The notes below the pieces were generated by a model. The model was not told where the DNA came from, searched no databases, and saw nothing but the letters and a program-made list of their open reading frames with translations. A program made the translations under genes and the position numbers. Below, one piece after another: positions 1-12,280 of a stretch of DNA of 64,000 nt (its first letter is position 1; every line of letters begins with the position of its first letter). The stretch is taken from assembly GCF_041206865.1 (NCBI RefSeq), contig NZ_JBGEDP010000001.1, positions 1,860,001 to 1,924,000 of the forward strand. The letters run 5' to 3'. The stretch is from Mycobacterium sp. HUMS_12744610. Its GTDB lineage: Bacteria; Actinomycetota; Actinomycetes; Mycobacteriales; Mycobacteriaceae.

Positions 1-146
1 CAACCGGCTGGGCCGGCACCGAGGAGCAGCTGCTGGACGTGTTGCGCAGGTTCTCCGACATCGGCACCGACGAGGTCCAGCTCATTCCGACCAGTTCGGG
101 CCTCGACCAGGTGCGGCGTGCCGCCGACGTGGCCGGGCGGCTCTAG
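1..146 (+). CDS. LLM-class flavin-dependent oxidoreductase, C-terminal end only
   Basis: Only the last 47 codons lie in the window, ending at TAG 144-146. The tail reads GTDEVQLIPTSSGLDQVRR, followed by an alanine-rich helix. That resembles the C-terminus of luciferase-like (F420- or FMN-dependent) oxidoreductases, where a 'G.DEV.L.P' strand precedes the last helix. The substrate cannot be inferred from this piece. The stop overlaps the stop of the convergent channel gene by two bases. The family call is moderately sure; the rest of the gene lies upstream of the window. Confidence 0.6.
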   Translation, partial: TGWAGTEEQLLDVLRRFSDIGTDEVQLIPTSSGLDQVRRAADVAGRL

Positions 147-1857
147 CTGGCGCGCTCGTTGACGCTGGCGGGGGCGGGCGGCTGTCCCTTGCGCAGCGTG
201 GCCAGCAGCTCCCGGTAGGGCCCGACGAGGTAGACGGTGTCGCCGGCGCGCAGCCAGGCGTCGCGGCGCGGATGCAGGTTTAGGGCGCGTCGTGCCGGGT
301 GATCGCGATGACGCGGGTGCGGGTGGACAGTTCGAACATCCGCAACCCGTCGAGTTCGCTGCCGGCCGCAACGTGCATGGCGCCGACCATGAACGAACGC
401 TGCCCGACCGAGAACGTGCTGAGCACCTGCAGGCCCATCGCGGCTCCGATGAACCAGGGCACGGCCAGGTCGACGGTCGAGCGGACGTGTTCGAATCCGA
501 ACCGCTGCGCGACCGCGCTGCCCAGCGCCCGGTCGTAGATGCGCAGCACGGTAGGCACGTGGGGCCGGTGCACGTGTGGCATCGTCCGCGGCCCCAGCAT
601 CTCGCGCAGCACGATCCCGGTCTCGATGTTGACCATGTCGTCCTGGGTCAGCACCGCGACCGCGCGGGCGTGTTCGATGCGCGCCGACTCGAGCGTCTGG
701 CGCAGCGTCGCGTCCCCGAAGATCACCGGAACGTCGAGCTGGGCCGCCGACGACAGGAACCGGCTGTTCTCGTCGCGCTCGATGACGGCCACGTCGTAGC
801 CTGCGGCGGTCAGATCGCTGACGACGCGGATGCCGAATGAGCCCAGCCCCACCACCACGATGTGGTTGCGCAGATGGCCGGCCTGCCGGCGCCCGGCCGA
901 GTGGGCGAAGCGGCGCGACAGCAGCAGGTCGGCGATGAACGCGACCAGCAGCGCGGTCGTGGTGACCCCGGCGAACATCAGCATGATGCTGAACAGTCGC
1001 AGCCACAGCGGCTGATGCAGGAAGCTGAAGTCCCCGTAGCCCACCGTCGCGATCGTCTCGGTGCTGAAGTACAGCGCGTCGATCCAGGTCATCGCGGGAC
1101 GCGGCTCGTAGCTGAAGCGCAGCAAGACGGTGGACCCGAGCCATAGGGTCATCGCGGCGGCCAGCGCCCGGTAGAACAACGGGTTGACCTCGTGGCGCAG
1201 GGTGCGTATGGCGTCGAACATCCGCCGCAGCCGGGGCGGGTGGGTGCGCGTGCGGTTGGGCCGGGGTGTCTTGATGCCGCAGCAGTCCAGTTCCTCGGGG
1301 GTGCCGATCATCACGGTCAGATCTCCCGCGCGGACCTCGTGGTCCCGGCCCGGGCAGGGCACGACCTTGCCGGGTGTCTCGGAGTTCTTGCCGTGAATCA
1401 CCGCCACCGGCGCCAGGTCGCCATAGAGGTCGCGGAGTCTGCCGTCGCGCGGCGCCTCGGCGTCGGAGACGACGAACTCGATGCCCGCCGCCTCGATCGG
1501 GTGGGCCTTGTGGGACAGGCACGCCTCCACGACCGACGGGGCCGCGAGGTCGGCGACGTCGAGGATCGCGCCCGGGCCGTTGTCGTCGGCCACCGCCGCG
1601 CGCAGCACGCCGTTGGCCAACCGCGCCACCACGCGCACGCCCGGATTGGCCTTGCGGGCCAGCAGTGCGATTTCGAGGTTGACCGCGTCGTCGTCGCCGG
1701 CGCAGACGATCGCGGCGGCCACGGCTATGCCAGCGGCGTGGAGACCGGCCGGGCTGGCGAGCTTGACGATGCTCACGCCGGCGTTGTTGAGCTCCTCGAC
1801 GATAGTCGCGGCCAGGGAGTCCTCGCCGCTGACGATGATGTGTCGGCGCACGTTCAC
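143..1857 (-). pseudogene. RCK/TrkA-type potassium channel, broken by a one-base frameshift
   Basis: Read 5' to 3', the protein has an NAD-binding TrkA-N domain (starting VRRHIIVSGEDSLAATIVEE) and a TrkA-C domain. A two-helix channel pore with the filter TVGYGD follows, then a second Rossmann domain (HIVVVGLGSFGIRVV) and the start of a second TrkA-C. The first frame stops at 280-282 after TRHDAP. The missing end (LNLHPRRDAWLRAGDTVYLVG...) continues in the -1 frame to a stop at 143-145. One extra C in the C run near 283-286 would restore a continuous protein, so this is a recent frameshift or a homopolymer sequencing error. The start is uncertain: GTG 1857 gives a natural N-terminus, while the in-frame ATG 1998 would overlap the divergent NUDIX gene. 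The likely role is K+ conductance gated by nucleotide or ion binding. Confidence 0.75.
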
Positions 1858-1987
1858 GCGCGTTTCGAGGTCGGCTCGTCCGGCATAAACCCCCACCCCT
1901 GGCGCTATCGGTGTTCGCTGGCTGTTATGACTATCGGACACCGCGCCGATTTGTGCCAGCGATGCGCCCGGACGCGATACTGGTCGG

Positions 1988-2518
1988 GTGTCCGTCATCG
2001 AACGCCTCGCGACGCGCGAGATCTACCGGAACTCGTGGCTGTCGATCCGCGAGGACGACATCCGGTTCCCGGACGGCACCACCGGCATCTACAGCGTGGT
2101 GGACAAGCCGGACTACGCGCTGGTGATGCCCTACGACGGGGACCGCTTCCGGCTCGTCGAACAGTTCCGGTATCCGCTCGGTGTGCGGTGCTGGGAGTTC
2201 CCCCAGGGCACCGCGGCCGAGGATCTCGAGCCGGCCGTGCTGGCCGAGCGTGAGCTGCGGGAGGAGACCGGCCTGCGCGCGGCGTCGTTCGAGGCGCTGG
2301 GCCGGATCGACACGGTGCCCGGGATGACCAGTCAGCGCGGCTGGGTGTTCCTGGCCACCGGGATCGTCGAGGGCGAGCACGATCGCGAACCCGAGGAGCA
2401 GGACATGCGCGATGCCTGGTTCACCCGCGACGACGTCGAGCAGATGATCCGCTCGGGGGTGATCGCCGACGCGCAGTCGCTGGCCGCCTACAGCCTGTTC
2501 CTGTTGCGCCGGCCATGA
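1988..2518 (+). CDS. NUDIX hydrolase (ADP-ribose pyrophosphatase-like)
   Basis: A 176-residue protein starting at GTG 1988. The Nudix helix is clear as RELREETGL, preceded by a glycine and acidic residues at roughly 75-90. The first glutamate of the classical box is shifted by one position. The surrounding fold (QFRYPLGVRCWEFPQG before the box, PGMTSQRGWVFLATG after it) resembles ADP-sugar or ADP-ribose pyrophosphatases, which cleave nucleoside diphosphates linked to another group using Mg2+. The exact substrate is not determinable. The stop overlaps the next start (ATGA 2515-2518), so it is translationally coupled to the redoxin remnant and glutaredoxin downstream. Confidence 0.85.
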   Translation: MSVIERLATREIYRNSWLSIREDDIRFPDGTTGIYSVVDKPDYALVMPYDGDRFRLVEQFRYPLGVRCWEFPQGTAAEDLEPAVLAERELREETGLRAASFEALGRIDTVPGMTSQRGWVFLATGIVEGEHDREPEEQDMRDAWFTRDDVEQMIRSGVIADAQSLAAYSLFLLRRP

Positions 2519-2730
2519 AGCGCCCGACGAGCAACCGGCTCGGCCACCGCGGCGACCCCGACTATGCCGGCGTTGGATCGAACGACGGCACAACGCATTT
2601 GGGGCTGCCCGCCGACTTCCTCATCGATGCCGACGGAACGGTTGTCGCGCTCCACTACGGACGGCATGCCGACGACCAATGGACGGTCGACGAGCTGTTG
2701 GACATCCAGCGTTCGGTGGGCCGACCATGA
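2515..2730 (+). pseudogene. C-terminal remnant of a peroxiredoxin-like (AhpC/TSA) protein
   Basis: A 71-residue frame squeezed between two ATGA overlaps: its ATG overlaps the NUDIX stop, and its TGA overlaps the glutaredoxin start. The text GLPADFLIDADGTVVALHYG is the last beta-hairpin and helix of a thioredoxin-fold AhpC/TSA protein. The catalytic cysteine region and the first half of the fold are missing, so it cannot be an active peroxiredoxin alone. It is either the residue of a deletion that fused the NUDIX gene to the end of a redoxin gene, or a small expressed protein that keeps translation running into the glutaredoxin. Confidence 0.55.
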
Positions 2731-3044
2731 GCGCGCCGGAGGTGGTCGTCTACTGGCGGCCGGGATGTCCGTTCTGCTGGCGCCTGCGCGGTGCACTGCG
2801 CCGGCTGGGCCTGCCGACCCGGGAGGTGGACATCTGGGCCGACCCGGACGCCGCCGCGGCGGTCCGCTCCATCGCCGACGGCAACGAGACCGTTCCGACG
2901 GCGGTCGTCGGCGACATCGCGATGGTCAACCCGTCGCCGGGCCAGGTGCTCGAGGCCGTCCGCGCCCAGGCGCCCGAACTGCTCGACCAACTAAGATCCA
3001 CCGGAAGTTGGTGGTCGGCACTGCGGTCACGGCTGCGGCGCTGA
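2727..3044 (+). CDS. Glutaredoxin/mycoredoxin-like protein
   Basis: A 105-residue thioredoxin-fold protein starting at ATG 2727, overlapping the upstream stop. It begins with strand VVVYWRPGCPFCWRL, carrying a CPFC dithiol motif near residue 13. The TVPT cis-proline segment typical of glutaredoxins follows at about 58-61. In mycobacteria this family reduces mycothiol mixed disulfides or S-mycothiolated proteins. The C-terminus is basic (RSRLRR). The ORF could start earlier at 2679, but the coupled ATG at 2727 fits the fold. It sits with a redoxin remnant and a NUDIX gene, consistent with oxidative-damage handling. The family call is confident; the specific partner is unknown. Confidence 0.85.
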   Translation: MSAPEVVVYWRPGCPFCWRLRGALRRLGLPTREVDIWADPDAAAAVRSIADGNETVPTAVVGDIAMVNPSPGQVLEAVRAQAPELLDQLRSTGSWWSALRSRLRR

Positions 3045-3302
3045 CCGGGGAATCCGGCGTCGGGACGCCACTGGTGCCGGCCGCCGATCCGAGGCGCCGG
3101 CTGGTCAGCCCGCCAGCGGCATGATCGGGATCTTGACCGCAGTTTTCGACGGCCGGACGAGTTCCCGTCCGGTGCCGTCACCGGCGGTTAGCTGCGAAAA
3201 TCGGTGGGGACACGCGTTCAGCGCGACGTACCGTGGGTTCCTGTTCTCGTGCTGGCGGCGTCTTAGGCACCAGGTTGGGCGAAGACGTCCGAGCGGTCTG
3301 GT

Positions 3303-3740
3303 TCAGTGCGAGGAACCGCTGCGATCATCGACGTTGTCGACGCGGTTGCTCAGGGCTTTCGCCGTGAACGTAATCGTCCACAGGAGGACGACATAGGCCA
3401 GCGCGTAGCTCGGTGCCATGACCCACAGCGATTTTCCGCCCATGAACAGTCCAGCGATACCGCTCACGATGTCGCCCACGAAGCCGGAGACCATCACCCC
3501 GACGAGGATGGCGATGTAGGCGTGTTCGCGCTTTTGTGAGACCTTGCCGGCCGCTCTTCGGGTGAAGTACCAGATCCCAACGCCCACAACGATGATCGTC
3601 GATCCGATGAATCCCGCCACCATCCATACGGGAACTGGTTTGGCGGCATTGACGTGGGCTGATTTGAACACGACGTCGATGGTGATCATCGCCGCGACGT
3701 ACAGCGGAAGTAGCAGTAGCGCCCGCTTCACGTTGATCAT
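3303..3740 (-). CDS. Four-helix membrane protein, partner of the upstream T7SS substrate
   Basis: A 145-residue protein starting at ATG 3740, which overlaps the TGA of the upstream gene (ATGA), so the two are co-translated. Hydrophobicity shows four likely membrane helices: residues about 4-25, 36-58, 75-98 and 108-130, with a polar C-terminus (RVDNVDDRSGSSH). I recognise no family. The tight coupling to a secreted-type protein with a glycine-zipper tail suggests an immunity or membrane-docking partner, but that is inference from position and topology only. The last 258 bases towards the glutaredoxin gene (3045-3302) hold nothing I can identify. Confidence 0.7.
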   Translation of the reverse strand: MINVKRALLLLPLYVAAMITIDVVFKSAHVNAAKPVPVWMVAGFIGSTIIVVGVGIWYFTRRAAGKVSQKREHAYIAILVGVMVSGFVGDIVSGIAGLFMGGKSLWVMAPSYALAYVVLLWTITFTAKALSNRVDNVDDRSGSSH

Positions 3741-4822
3741 GGCTTCGGTAACCCCGGTATCGGTATCTCGGCGCATTCCACGGCACCCTCGATCGCCGCC
3801 TTGGCCGGTGCTTCTAGAACGCCTTTCGCGAAGCCGCCGACGAAGCCCAGGACGCCACCCGGTAATGCGCCGGCGCCCAACAGTTCGGGCGTGGCGATGG
3901 CGCCACCGGCAGCGCCGCCGACAGCACCCTTGACAGCGGTCTCGAATCCACCTTTGACCATGTCCTTACCGACGTTCGCTTTCACTTGTCCGCCCACGCA
4001 TTGCCCGAAACTCTGGGGAGGCACATAGGCGGGCATCGGCCCCGGCGCCGGTTGGGGACCGGGGTCGGGCCGGGCGCCGAACGCCGGCATGGGCGTGACG
4101 GGTGGCTGTGCTTGCGGGCCCGGTGACGTCAGTTGCCGCTCGTACTGGTCCAAAAAGGTGGGTTGTTGCGCGGGTTGCGGAGTCCCCGGCTGGGGTTGGG
4201 TTTGTGGTCCGCCATCCTGTTTGAAGTAGTCGACCAATTGAACCCCGCTGTGGTTCGGGCCCGACGAATTGTGGTTGTCGGTCACGGCCCCGTGGTCGGA
4301 GGTCGATGCGGGCGCGAAGCTGACCCCGCCGACGTCGCCCGCGGCGGCGGTGAGCTGGCCCGCGACCCTCGCGTCCGCTGCCTGTAGTTGTTCGGCGCGG
4401 GCGCGGATGTCGGCGGCGAATGCTTGCGCTTTGGCTTGCCGTTCGGCTTGCTCGGCCGCGTTGCTGCTTGTGCGGCCATCGGTGACCGAGAGATCCTCTC
4501 CCACAATGAATCCGGCGTTGTGGGCGTCTTCCACGCCGTAGCGGACTCGCCGCTGGGCTGCGCTTATGTCGCCGGCGCCGTCGCGCGCGATCGCGGCTGC
4601 CCGGCGCAACTGGTCCGCTTTACCTGAGACGATGGCCAGGTCGGCGCCGGTCCGTTCTCTCAGACCGTCACCGCCGGCGCCGTGCCAGGTGATGGCGTGA
4701 GATTGGTTACGCATTGTCAAGAAGACGTCCTCCCACCTGTCGGCGGTTCGGCTCCAGTAGCCGGCGGCCTCGATGAGATGTTCGGTGGACCATGCCTGGA
4801 TTTGCGACAGGGTGGCCGGCAT
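3737..4822 (-). CDS. WXG100-like type VII secretion substrate with glycine-zipper C-terminus
   Basis: 361 residues from ATG 4822. The upstream in-frame extension is in the previous gene's region and has no T7SS character. Residues 1-150 are helical, with a WHG turn (ITWHGAGGDGL) as in WXG100/EspB-type helical hairpins, plus a YGVEDAHNAGF segment. A coiled Ala/Gln-rich helix follows at about 130-190. A proline/glutamine-rich linker spans about 210-290. The tail holds repeated small-residue motifs (VGGAAGGAIA, GGVLGFVGGFAKG) typical of membrane-inserting glycine zippers. I recall a similar N-terminus in Rv2797c of M. tuberculosis, not checked. It lies 2 bases after an EspC-like gene and overlaps a four-helix membrane gene. 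The tail could insert in membranes; function unproven. Confidence 0.75.
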   Translation of the reverse strand: MPATLSQIQAWSTEHLIEAAGYWSRTADRWEDVFLTMRNQSHAITWHGAGGDGLRERTGADLAIVSGKADQLRRAAAIARDGAGDISAAQRRVRYGVEDAHNAGFIVGEDLSVTDGRTSSNAAEQAERQAKAQAFAADIRARAEQLQAADARVAGQLTAAAGDVGGVSFAPASTSDHGAVTDNHNSSGPNHSGVQLVDYFKQDGGPQTQPQPGTPQPAQQPTFLDQYERQLTSPGPQAQPPVTPMPAFGARPDPGPQPAPGPMPAYVPPQSFGQCVGGQVKANVGKDMVKGGFETAVKGAVGGAAGGAIATPELLGAGALPGGVLGFVGGFAKGVLEAPAKAAIEGAVECAEIPIPGLPKP

Positions 4823-4824
4823 CT

Positions 4825-5124
4825 TTAGGCCATCCTCACCTGCTGCGTGATGTCGGACATTTGTCCCGCAGCACCGGCCTCTTGGCTGGTGTAGCCGTCG
4901 GCCGCGGTGGTCACTGCGGCGGCGGAGGTCTGGGTTCGGGCCGTGAACGCCGCTGCGGCAACGCCGATCGCCGCGTTGACACCGTTCACAGCCACCGTCG
5001 TGGGTTGAAACGACGGTCCCGGTGACGGCGATGCGACCCCGGTCAGCTGGGAACTGAGAGCCCTCCACTGGCCGGCCGCGGCTGCTAGCTCCGCGGGGAC
5101 GACCTGCAATGCATCTCTCCCCAT
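4825..5124 (-). CDS. Small EspC-like (DUF2580-type) T7SS protein
   Basis: 99 residues from ATG 5124; GTG 5151 in the same frame would add 9. The pattern MGRDALQVVPAELAAAAGQW matches the N-terminal helix of EspC/DUF2580 proteins, followed by a Ser/Thr/Ala-rich second helix. Near the C-terminus, YTSQE fits the YxxxD/E general secretion signal of mycobacterial type VII systems. It ends 2 bases before the larger WXG-type protein, the usual arrangement of co-secreted pairs. No ESX core genes are in the window, so the secretion system used is unknown. Confidence 0.75.
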   Translation of the reverse strand: MGRDALQVVPAELAAAAGQWRALSSQLTGVASPSPGPSFQPTTVAVNGVNAAIGVAAAAFTARTQTSAAAVTTAADGYTSQEAGAAGQMSDITQQVRMA

Positions 5125-5390
5125 CGGGATGAGTTTATGCGGTGCCCTCACCGAGCGCTATGGAGCGCCGGCGCGCGGCCGCGTCCGGCGTTGGCAAATA
5201 ATCAGTTCGTCGAGCGACTCCCACCCTTTGCGGCAGAAGCCCTCACCTGTCTATCGGTTGGTTGTCGCCGGCAGGCAAAGTTGCCCGCAGACGCCTGCTG
5301 ACACCAGACGGGCGGATTGCGGGGGCATGACGGGGCGGTGGGCGCTTGGTTAGGTCGCGGAAAACTCGCTTTTAGCTGCTAAATGTTCTG

Positions 5391-5463
5391 TGCCCCCGGC
5401 AGGATTCGAACCTGCGGCCTTCTGCTCCGGAGGCAGACGCTCTATCCCCTGAGCTACGGGGGC
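5391..5463 (-). tRNA. tRNA-Arg (anticodon CCG)
   Basis: 73 bases on the minus strand fold as a full cloverleaf. The acceptor pair is GCCCCCG/CGGGGGC and the T-arm contains GGTTCGAATCC. A five-pair anticodon stem TCTGC/GCAGA encloses loop CTCCGGA, anticodon CCG. The discriminator is A and the CCA end is not encoded. It is directly divergent from argS, so the arginine tRNA and its synthetase are neighbours. Confidence 0.97.
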
Positions 5464-5575
5464 GCACCGAACACGATGTTGCGCCGTTGGGGCCCCGATA
5501 GCCTAACGCATTCCGGCGACCGCTTCGTCACCGCGATGGATGGCGGGAGCAGCCGAGCCAATAGGATGGTCACCC

Positions 5576-7225
5576 GTGACCCCCGCCGACCTGGCCGAGC
5601 TGCTCAAGACCACCGCCGCCGCGGTGCTGGCCGAGCACGGGCTCGACACCGCGGCGCTGCCGCCGACGGTCACCGTGGAGCGCCCGCGCAACCCCGAGCA
5701 CGGCGACTACGCGAGCAACCTGGCGCTGCAGCTGGGCAAGAAGGTCGGCGCCAACCCGCGTGAGCTGGCCGGATGGCTGGCCGCGCTGGCGCAGGCCGCC
5801 GGGATCTCCGCAGCCGAGGTGGCCGGGCCGGGCTTCATCAACATGCGCCTCGAGGCCTCGGCGCAGGCCGTCGTCGTCACCAACGTCATCGACGCCGGCG
5901 ACACCTTCGGCTACTCCGACGACCTGGCCGGGCAGAAGATCAACCTCGAGTTCGTCTCGGCCAACCCCACCGGACCGATCCACATCGGCGGCACCCGCTG
6001 GGCCGCCGTCGGCGATGCGCTGGGCCGGCTGTTGTCCAGCCAGGGCGCCGCCGTGGAGCGCGAATACTATTTCAACGACCACGGCGCGCAGATCGACCGG
6101 TTCGCGAACTCGTTGATCGCCGCGGCCAAGGGCGAGCCCGCCCCCGAGGACGGCTACGCCGGTGACTACATCACCGACATCGCCGCGCACGTGCTGTCCA
6201 AGGCTCCCGACGCGCTGAGCCTGCCCGAAACCGAGATGCGCGAGACCTTCCGCGAAATCGGCGTCGACCTGATGTTCACCCACATCAAGGAGTCGCTGCA
6301 CGAGTTCGGCACCGACTTCGACATCTACACCCACGAAGACTCGATGCACACCAGCGGCCGCGTCGACCAGGCCATCGCCCGGCTCCGCCAGACCGGCAAC
6401 ATCTACGAGAAGGACGGCGCAAGCTGGTTGCGCACCAGCGCTTTCGGTGACGACAAGGACCGCGTCGTGATCAAGAGCGACGGCAAGCCCGCCTACATCG
6501 CCGGCGACATCGCCTACTACCTGGACAAGCGGCAGCGCGGGTTCGACCTGTGCATCTACATGCTCGGCGCCGACCACCACGGCTACATCGCGCGCCTGAA
6601 GGCCGTGGCCGCCGCCTTCGGCGAGGACCCCGCCACCGTCGAGGTGCTCATCGGGCAGATGGTCAACCTGGTCCGCGACGGCCAGCCGGTCCGGATGAGC
6701 AAGCGCGCCGGCACCGTGATCACCCTCGACGACCTGGTCGAGGCGATCGGCGTCGACGCCGCGCGCTACAGCCTGATCCGCTCCTCGGTGGACACCCCGA
6801 TCGACATCGACCTGGCGCTGTGGTCCTCGGCGTCGAACGAAAACCCGGTCTACTACGTGCAATACGCGCACGCCCGCCTCTCGGCGCTGGCCCGCAACGC
6901 CGCCGAGCTCGGCCTGGCCCCCGACACCGCCCACCTCGAGCTGCTCACCCACGACAAGGAGGGCACGCTGCTGCGCAGCCTCGGCGAATTCCCCCGGGTA
7001 CTCAAGACGGCCGCCGCGCTGCGCGAACCGCACCGCGTCTGCCGCTACCTGGAAGACCTGGCAGGCGACTACCACCGGTTCTACGACTCCTGCCGGGTGT
7101 TGCCGCAGGGCGACGAGCAGCCCACCGACCTGCACACCGCGCGGCTGGCCCTGTGCCGGGCCACCCGCCAGGTCATCGCCAACGGACTGACGATCCTGGG
7201 GGTCAACGCCCCGGAGCGCATGTGA
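5576..7225 (+). CDS. argS: Arginyl-tRNA synthetase
   Basis: 550 residues, the length of the M. tuberculosis enzyme. It attaches arginine to tRNA-Arg at the cost of ATP in the cytosol. The class I signature HIGG begins at residue 136 (TGPIHIGG) and the KMSKS-like loop is RMSKR near 373-377. The C-terminal anticodon-binding domain ends in GVNAPERM. The start is GTG 5576 (residues TPADLAELL); the upstream in-frame ATG 5540 adds residues not in the family. The stop overlaps the lysA start (GTGA at 7222). The gene is divergent from tRNA-Arg(CCG). Confidence 0.98.
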   Translation: MTPADLAELLKTTAAAVLAEHGLDTAALPPTVTVERPRNPEHGDYASNLALQLGKKVGANPRELAGWLAALAQAAGISAAEVAGPGFINMRLEASAQAVVVTNVIDAGDTFGYSDDLAGQKINLEFVSANPTGPIHIGGTRWAAVGDALGRLLSSQGAAVEREYYFNDHGAQIDRFANSLIAAAKGEPAPEDGYAGDYITDIAAHVLSKAPDALSLPETEMRETFREIGVDLMFTHIKESLHEFGTDFDIYTHEDSMHTSGRVDQAIARLRQTGNIYEKDGASWLRTSAFGDDKDRVVIKSDGKPAYIAGDIAYYLDKRQRGFDLCIYMLGADHHGYIARLKAVAAAFGEDPATVEVLIGQMVNLVRDGQPVRMSKRAGTVITLDDLVEAIGVDAARYSLIRSSVDTPIDIDLALWSSASNENPVYYVQYAHARLSALARNAAELGLAPDTAHLELLTHDKEGTLLRSLGEFPRVLKTAAALREPHRVCRYLEDLAGDYHRFYDSCRVLPQGDEQPTDLHTARLALCRATRQVIANGLTILGVNAPERM

Positions 7226-8640
7226 CCGTGCACCCCGCCGGACCCCGGCACGCCGAAGAGACCCGCCACCCGGGCAGCCCGCCGCGGCCGCAGTCCCCCG
7301 AAGAGCTGCTCGCACTGGCGCCGAACGTGTGGCCGCGCAACACCGTTCGCAAGGAGACCGGCGTCGTCGGCATCGCCGGCGTGCCGGTGACCGAGCTCGC
7401 CCGCGAGTACGGGACGCCGCTGTTCGTCGTCGACGAAGACGACTTCCGCTCCCGCTGCCGGGAGATGGCGGCGGCCTTCGGCGGCGGGGGCAACGTGAAC
7501 TACGCCGCCAAGGCCTTTCTGTGCGGCGAGATCGCGCGCTGGGTCGACGAGGAGGGCCTGTCCCTGGACGTGTCCACCGGCGGCGAGCTGGCCGTGGCGC
7601 TGCACGCGAACTTCCCCCCGGAGCGGATCACCCTGCACGGCAACAACAAATCGGTCGCCGAACTCACCGACGCCGTCAAGGCGGGGGTGGCGCACGTCGT
7701 CGTCGACTCGATGATCGAGATCGAGCGCCTCGACGCGGTCGCGGCCGACGCCGGCGTCGTCCAGGACGTCTTCGTGCGCCTGACCGTCGGCGTGGAGGCG
7801 CACACCCACGAGTTCATCTCGACCGCCCACGAGGACCAGAAGTTCGGGCTGTCGGTGGCCAGCGGCGCGGCGATGGCCGCGGTGCGCCGGGTGTTCGCCG
7901 CCGATCACCTGCGGCTGGTCGGGTTGCACAGCCACATCGGCTCGCAGATCTTCGACGTCGCCGGCTTCGAGATCGCCGCGCATCGCGTCATCGGCCTGCT
8001 GCGCGACATCGTCGCCGAATTCGGGACGGACAAGACCGCGCAGATCGCCACGGTGGATCTCGGTGGGGGACTGGGCATCTCGTATCTGGCGCCCGACGAC
8101 CCGCCCCCCGTCGCCGACCTGGCGGCCAAACTCCAAGCCATCGTGAGCAGCGAATCCAACGCCGTGGGCCTGCCCACGCCCCGGCTGGTGGTCGAGCCCG
8201 GGCGGGCCATCGCCGGACCGGGCACCATCACGCTGTACGAGGTCGGCACGGTCAAAGACGTCGACGTGAGCGCCACGGCGAACCGGCGTTACGTCAGCGT
8301 CGACGGGGGCATGAGCGACAACATCCGCACCGCGCTCTACGGCGCCGAGTACGACGCCCGGCTGGCCTCGCGGGCCAGCGATGCGCCGGCGGTGCAGGCC
8401 CGCATCGTGGGGAAACACTGCGAAAGCGGTGATATCGTCGTGCGCGACGCCTGGGTGCCCGGCGACCTGCAGCCCGGCGATCTGCTTGCGGTGGCCGCGA
8501 CCGGTGCCTATTGCTATTCGCTCTCGAGCCGCTACAACATGATCGGCCGGCCGGCCGTGGTCGCGGTGCGCGCCGGGCGGGCCCGCCTGATCCTTCGCCG
8601 GGAGACGGTCGACGATCTGCTGAGTCTGGAAGTGAGGTGA
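7222..8640 (+). CDS. lysA: Diaminopimelate decarboxylase
   Basis: 472 residues. Converts meso-diaminopimelate to L-lysine, the last step of lysine synthesis, using PLP. The PLP lysine is K97 in NYAAKAF; the glycine-rich phosphate-binding stretch is [16 protein letters not shown] around C400 supplies the substrate-contacting cysteine from the second subunit. The start GTG 7222 overlaps the argS stop. The first 30 residues are Pro/Arg-rich and longer than in M. tuberculosis, so an internal start is possible. It lies 7 bases before hom and heads the amino-acid cluster lysA-hom-thrC-thrB. Confidence 0.97.
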   Translation: MTVHPAGPRHAEETRHPGSPPRPQSPEELLALAPNVWPRNTVRKETGVVGIAGVPVTELAREYGTPLFVVDEDDFRSRCREMAAAFGGGGNVNYAAKAFLCGEIARWVDEEGLSLDVSTGGELAVALHANFPPERITLHGNNKSVAELTDAVKAGVAHVVVDSMIEIERLDAVAADAGVVQDVFVRLTVGVEAHTHEFISTAHEDQKFGLSVASGAAMAAVRRVFAADHLRLVGLHSHIGSQIFDVAGFEIAAHRVIGLLRDIVAEFGTDKTAQIATVDLGGGLGISYLAPDDPPPVADLAAKLQAIVSSESNAVGLPTPRLVVEPGRAIAGPGTITLYEVGTVKDVDVSATANRRYVSVDGGMSDNIRTALYGAEYDARLASRASDAPAVQARIVGKHCESGDIVVRDAWVPGDLQPGDLLAVAATGAYCYSLSSRYNMIGRPAVVAVRAGRARLILRRETVDDLLSLEVR

Positions 8641-8647
8641 ACGACCT

Positions 8648-11999
<3,352 letters not shown>

Positions 12000-12280
12000 T
12001 CCGCGGCGCGGCCGGGGGGGTTTGCTTGCTTCCAGCCAGGATGCGGGCTATCCTCGGCATCGTCCAGCAATCGCAGCATCTGCATCTGCATCCATACTGC
12101 CTTGCCGCTAGGACACCACCAATTCTTCTCGTGGACGAGGTCGCCGTTTCTCACGCCGATCCTGGCATTGATCCCGGCGATCACCGTCGCAGAGTCGACG
12201 ATTGGGCGCACTCGGCAATTCGACCTACGTGCGCAACGAACCCCCTTATGACGTGATCAGCGGGGGAAGAAAGGAAATCC
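12000..12280 (+). other. Long leader region in front of rho
   Basis: 281 bases between thrB and rho. The middle (about 12055-12125) is rich in C and T, with repeated CATCTGCATC-type text and few G runs, as expected of a Rho-binding (rut) stretch. A 71-codon frame opens at ATG 12041 and closes at TGA 12254-12256, 25 bases before the rho start, but has no convincing ribosome-binding site. Rho controls its own expression by termination in the leader in several bacteria; here that is inference from composition and length. The rho ribosome-binding site is GGGGGAAGAAAGGAAA before GTG 12281. Confidence 0.4.

Noticed and set aside
3045..3302. Gene in the gap between glutaredoxin and the membrane protein
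   Set aside because: The only plus frame (3121-3396) runs antisense into the membrane gene and has no start signal or protein character.
8641..8647. Riboswitch or attenuator before hom or lysA
   Set aside because: The genes overlap or are only 7 bases apart, leaving no room for a leader structure.
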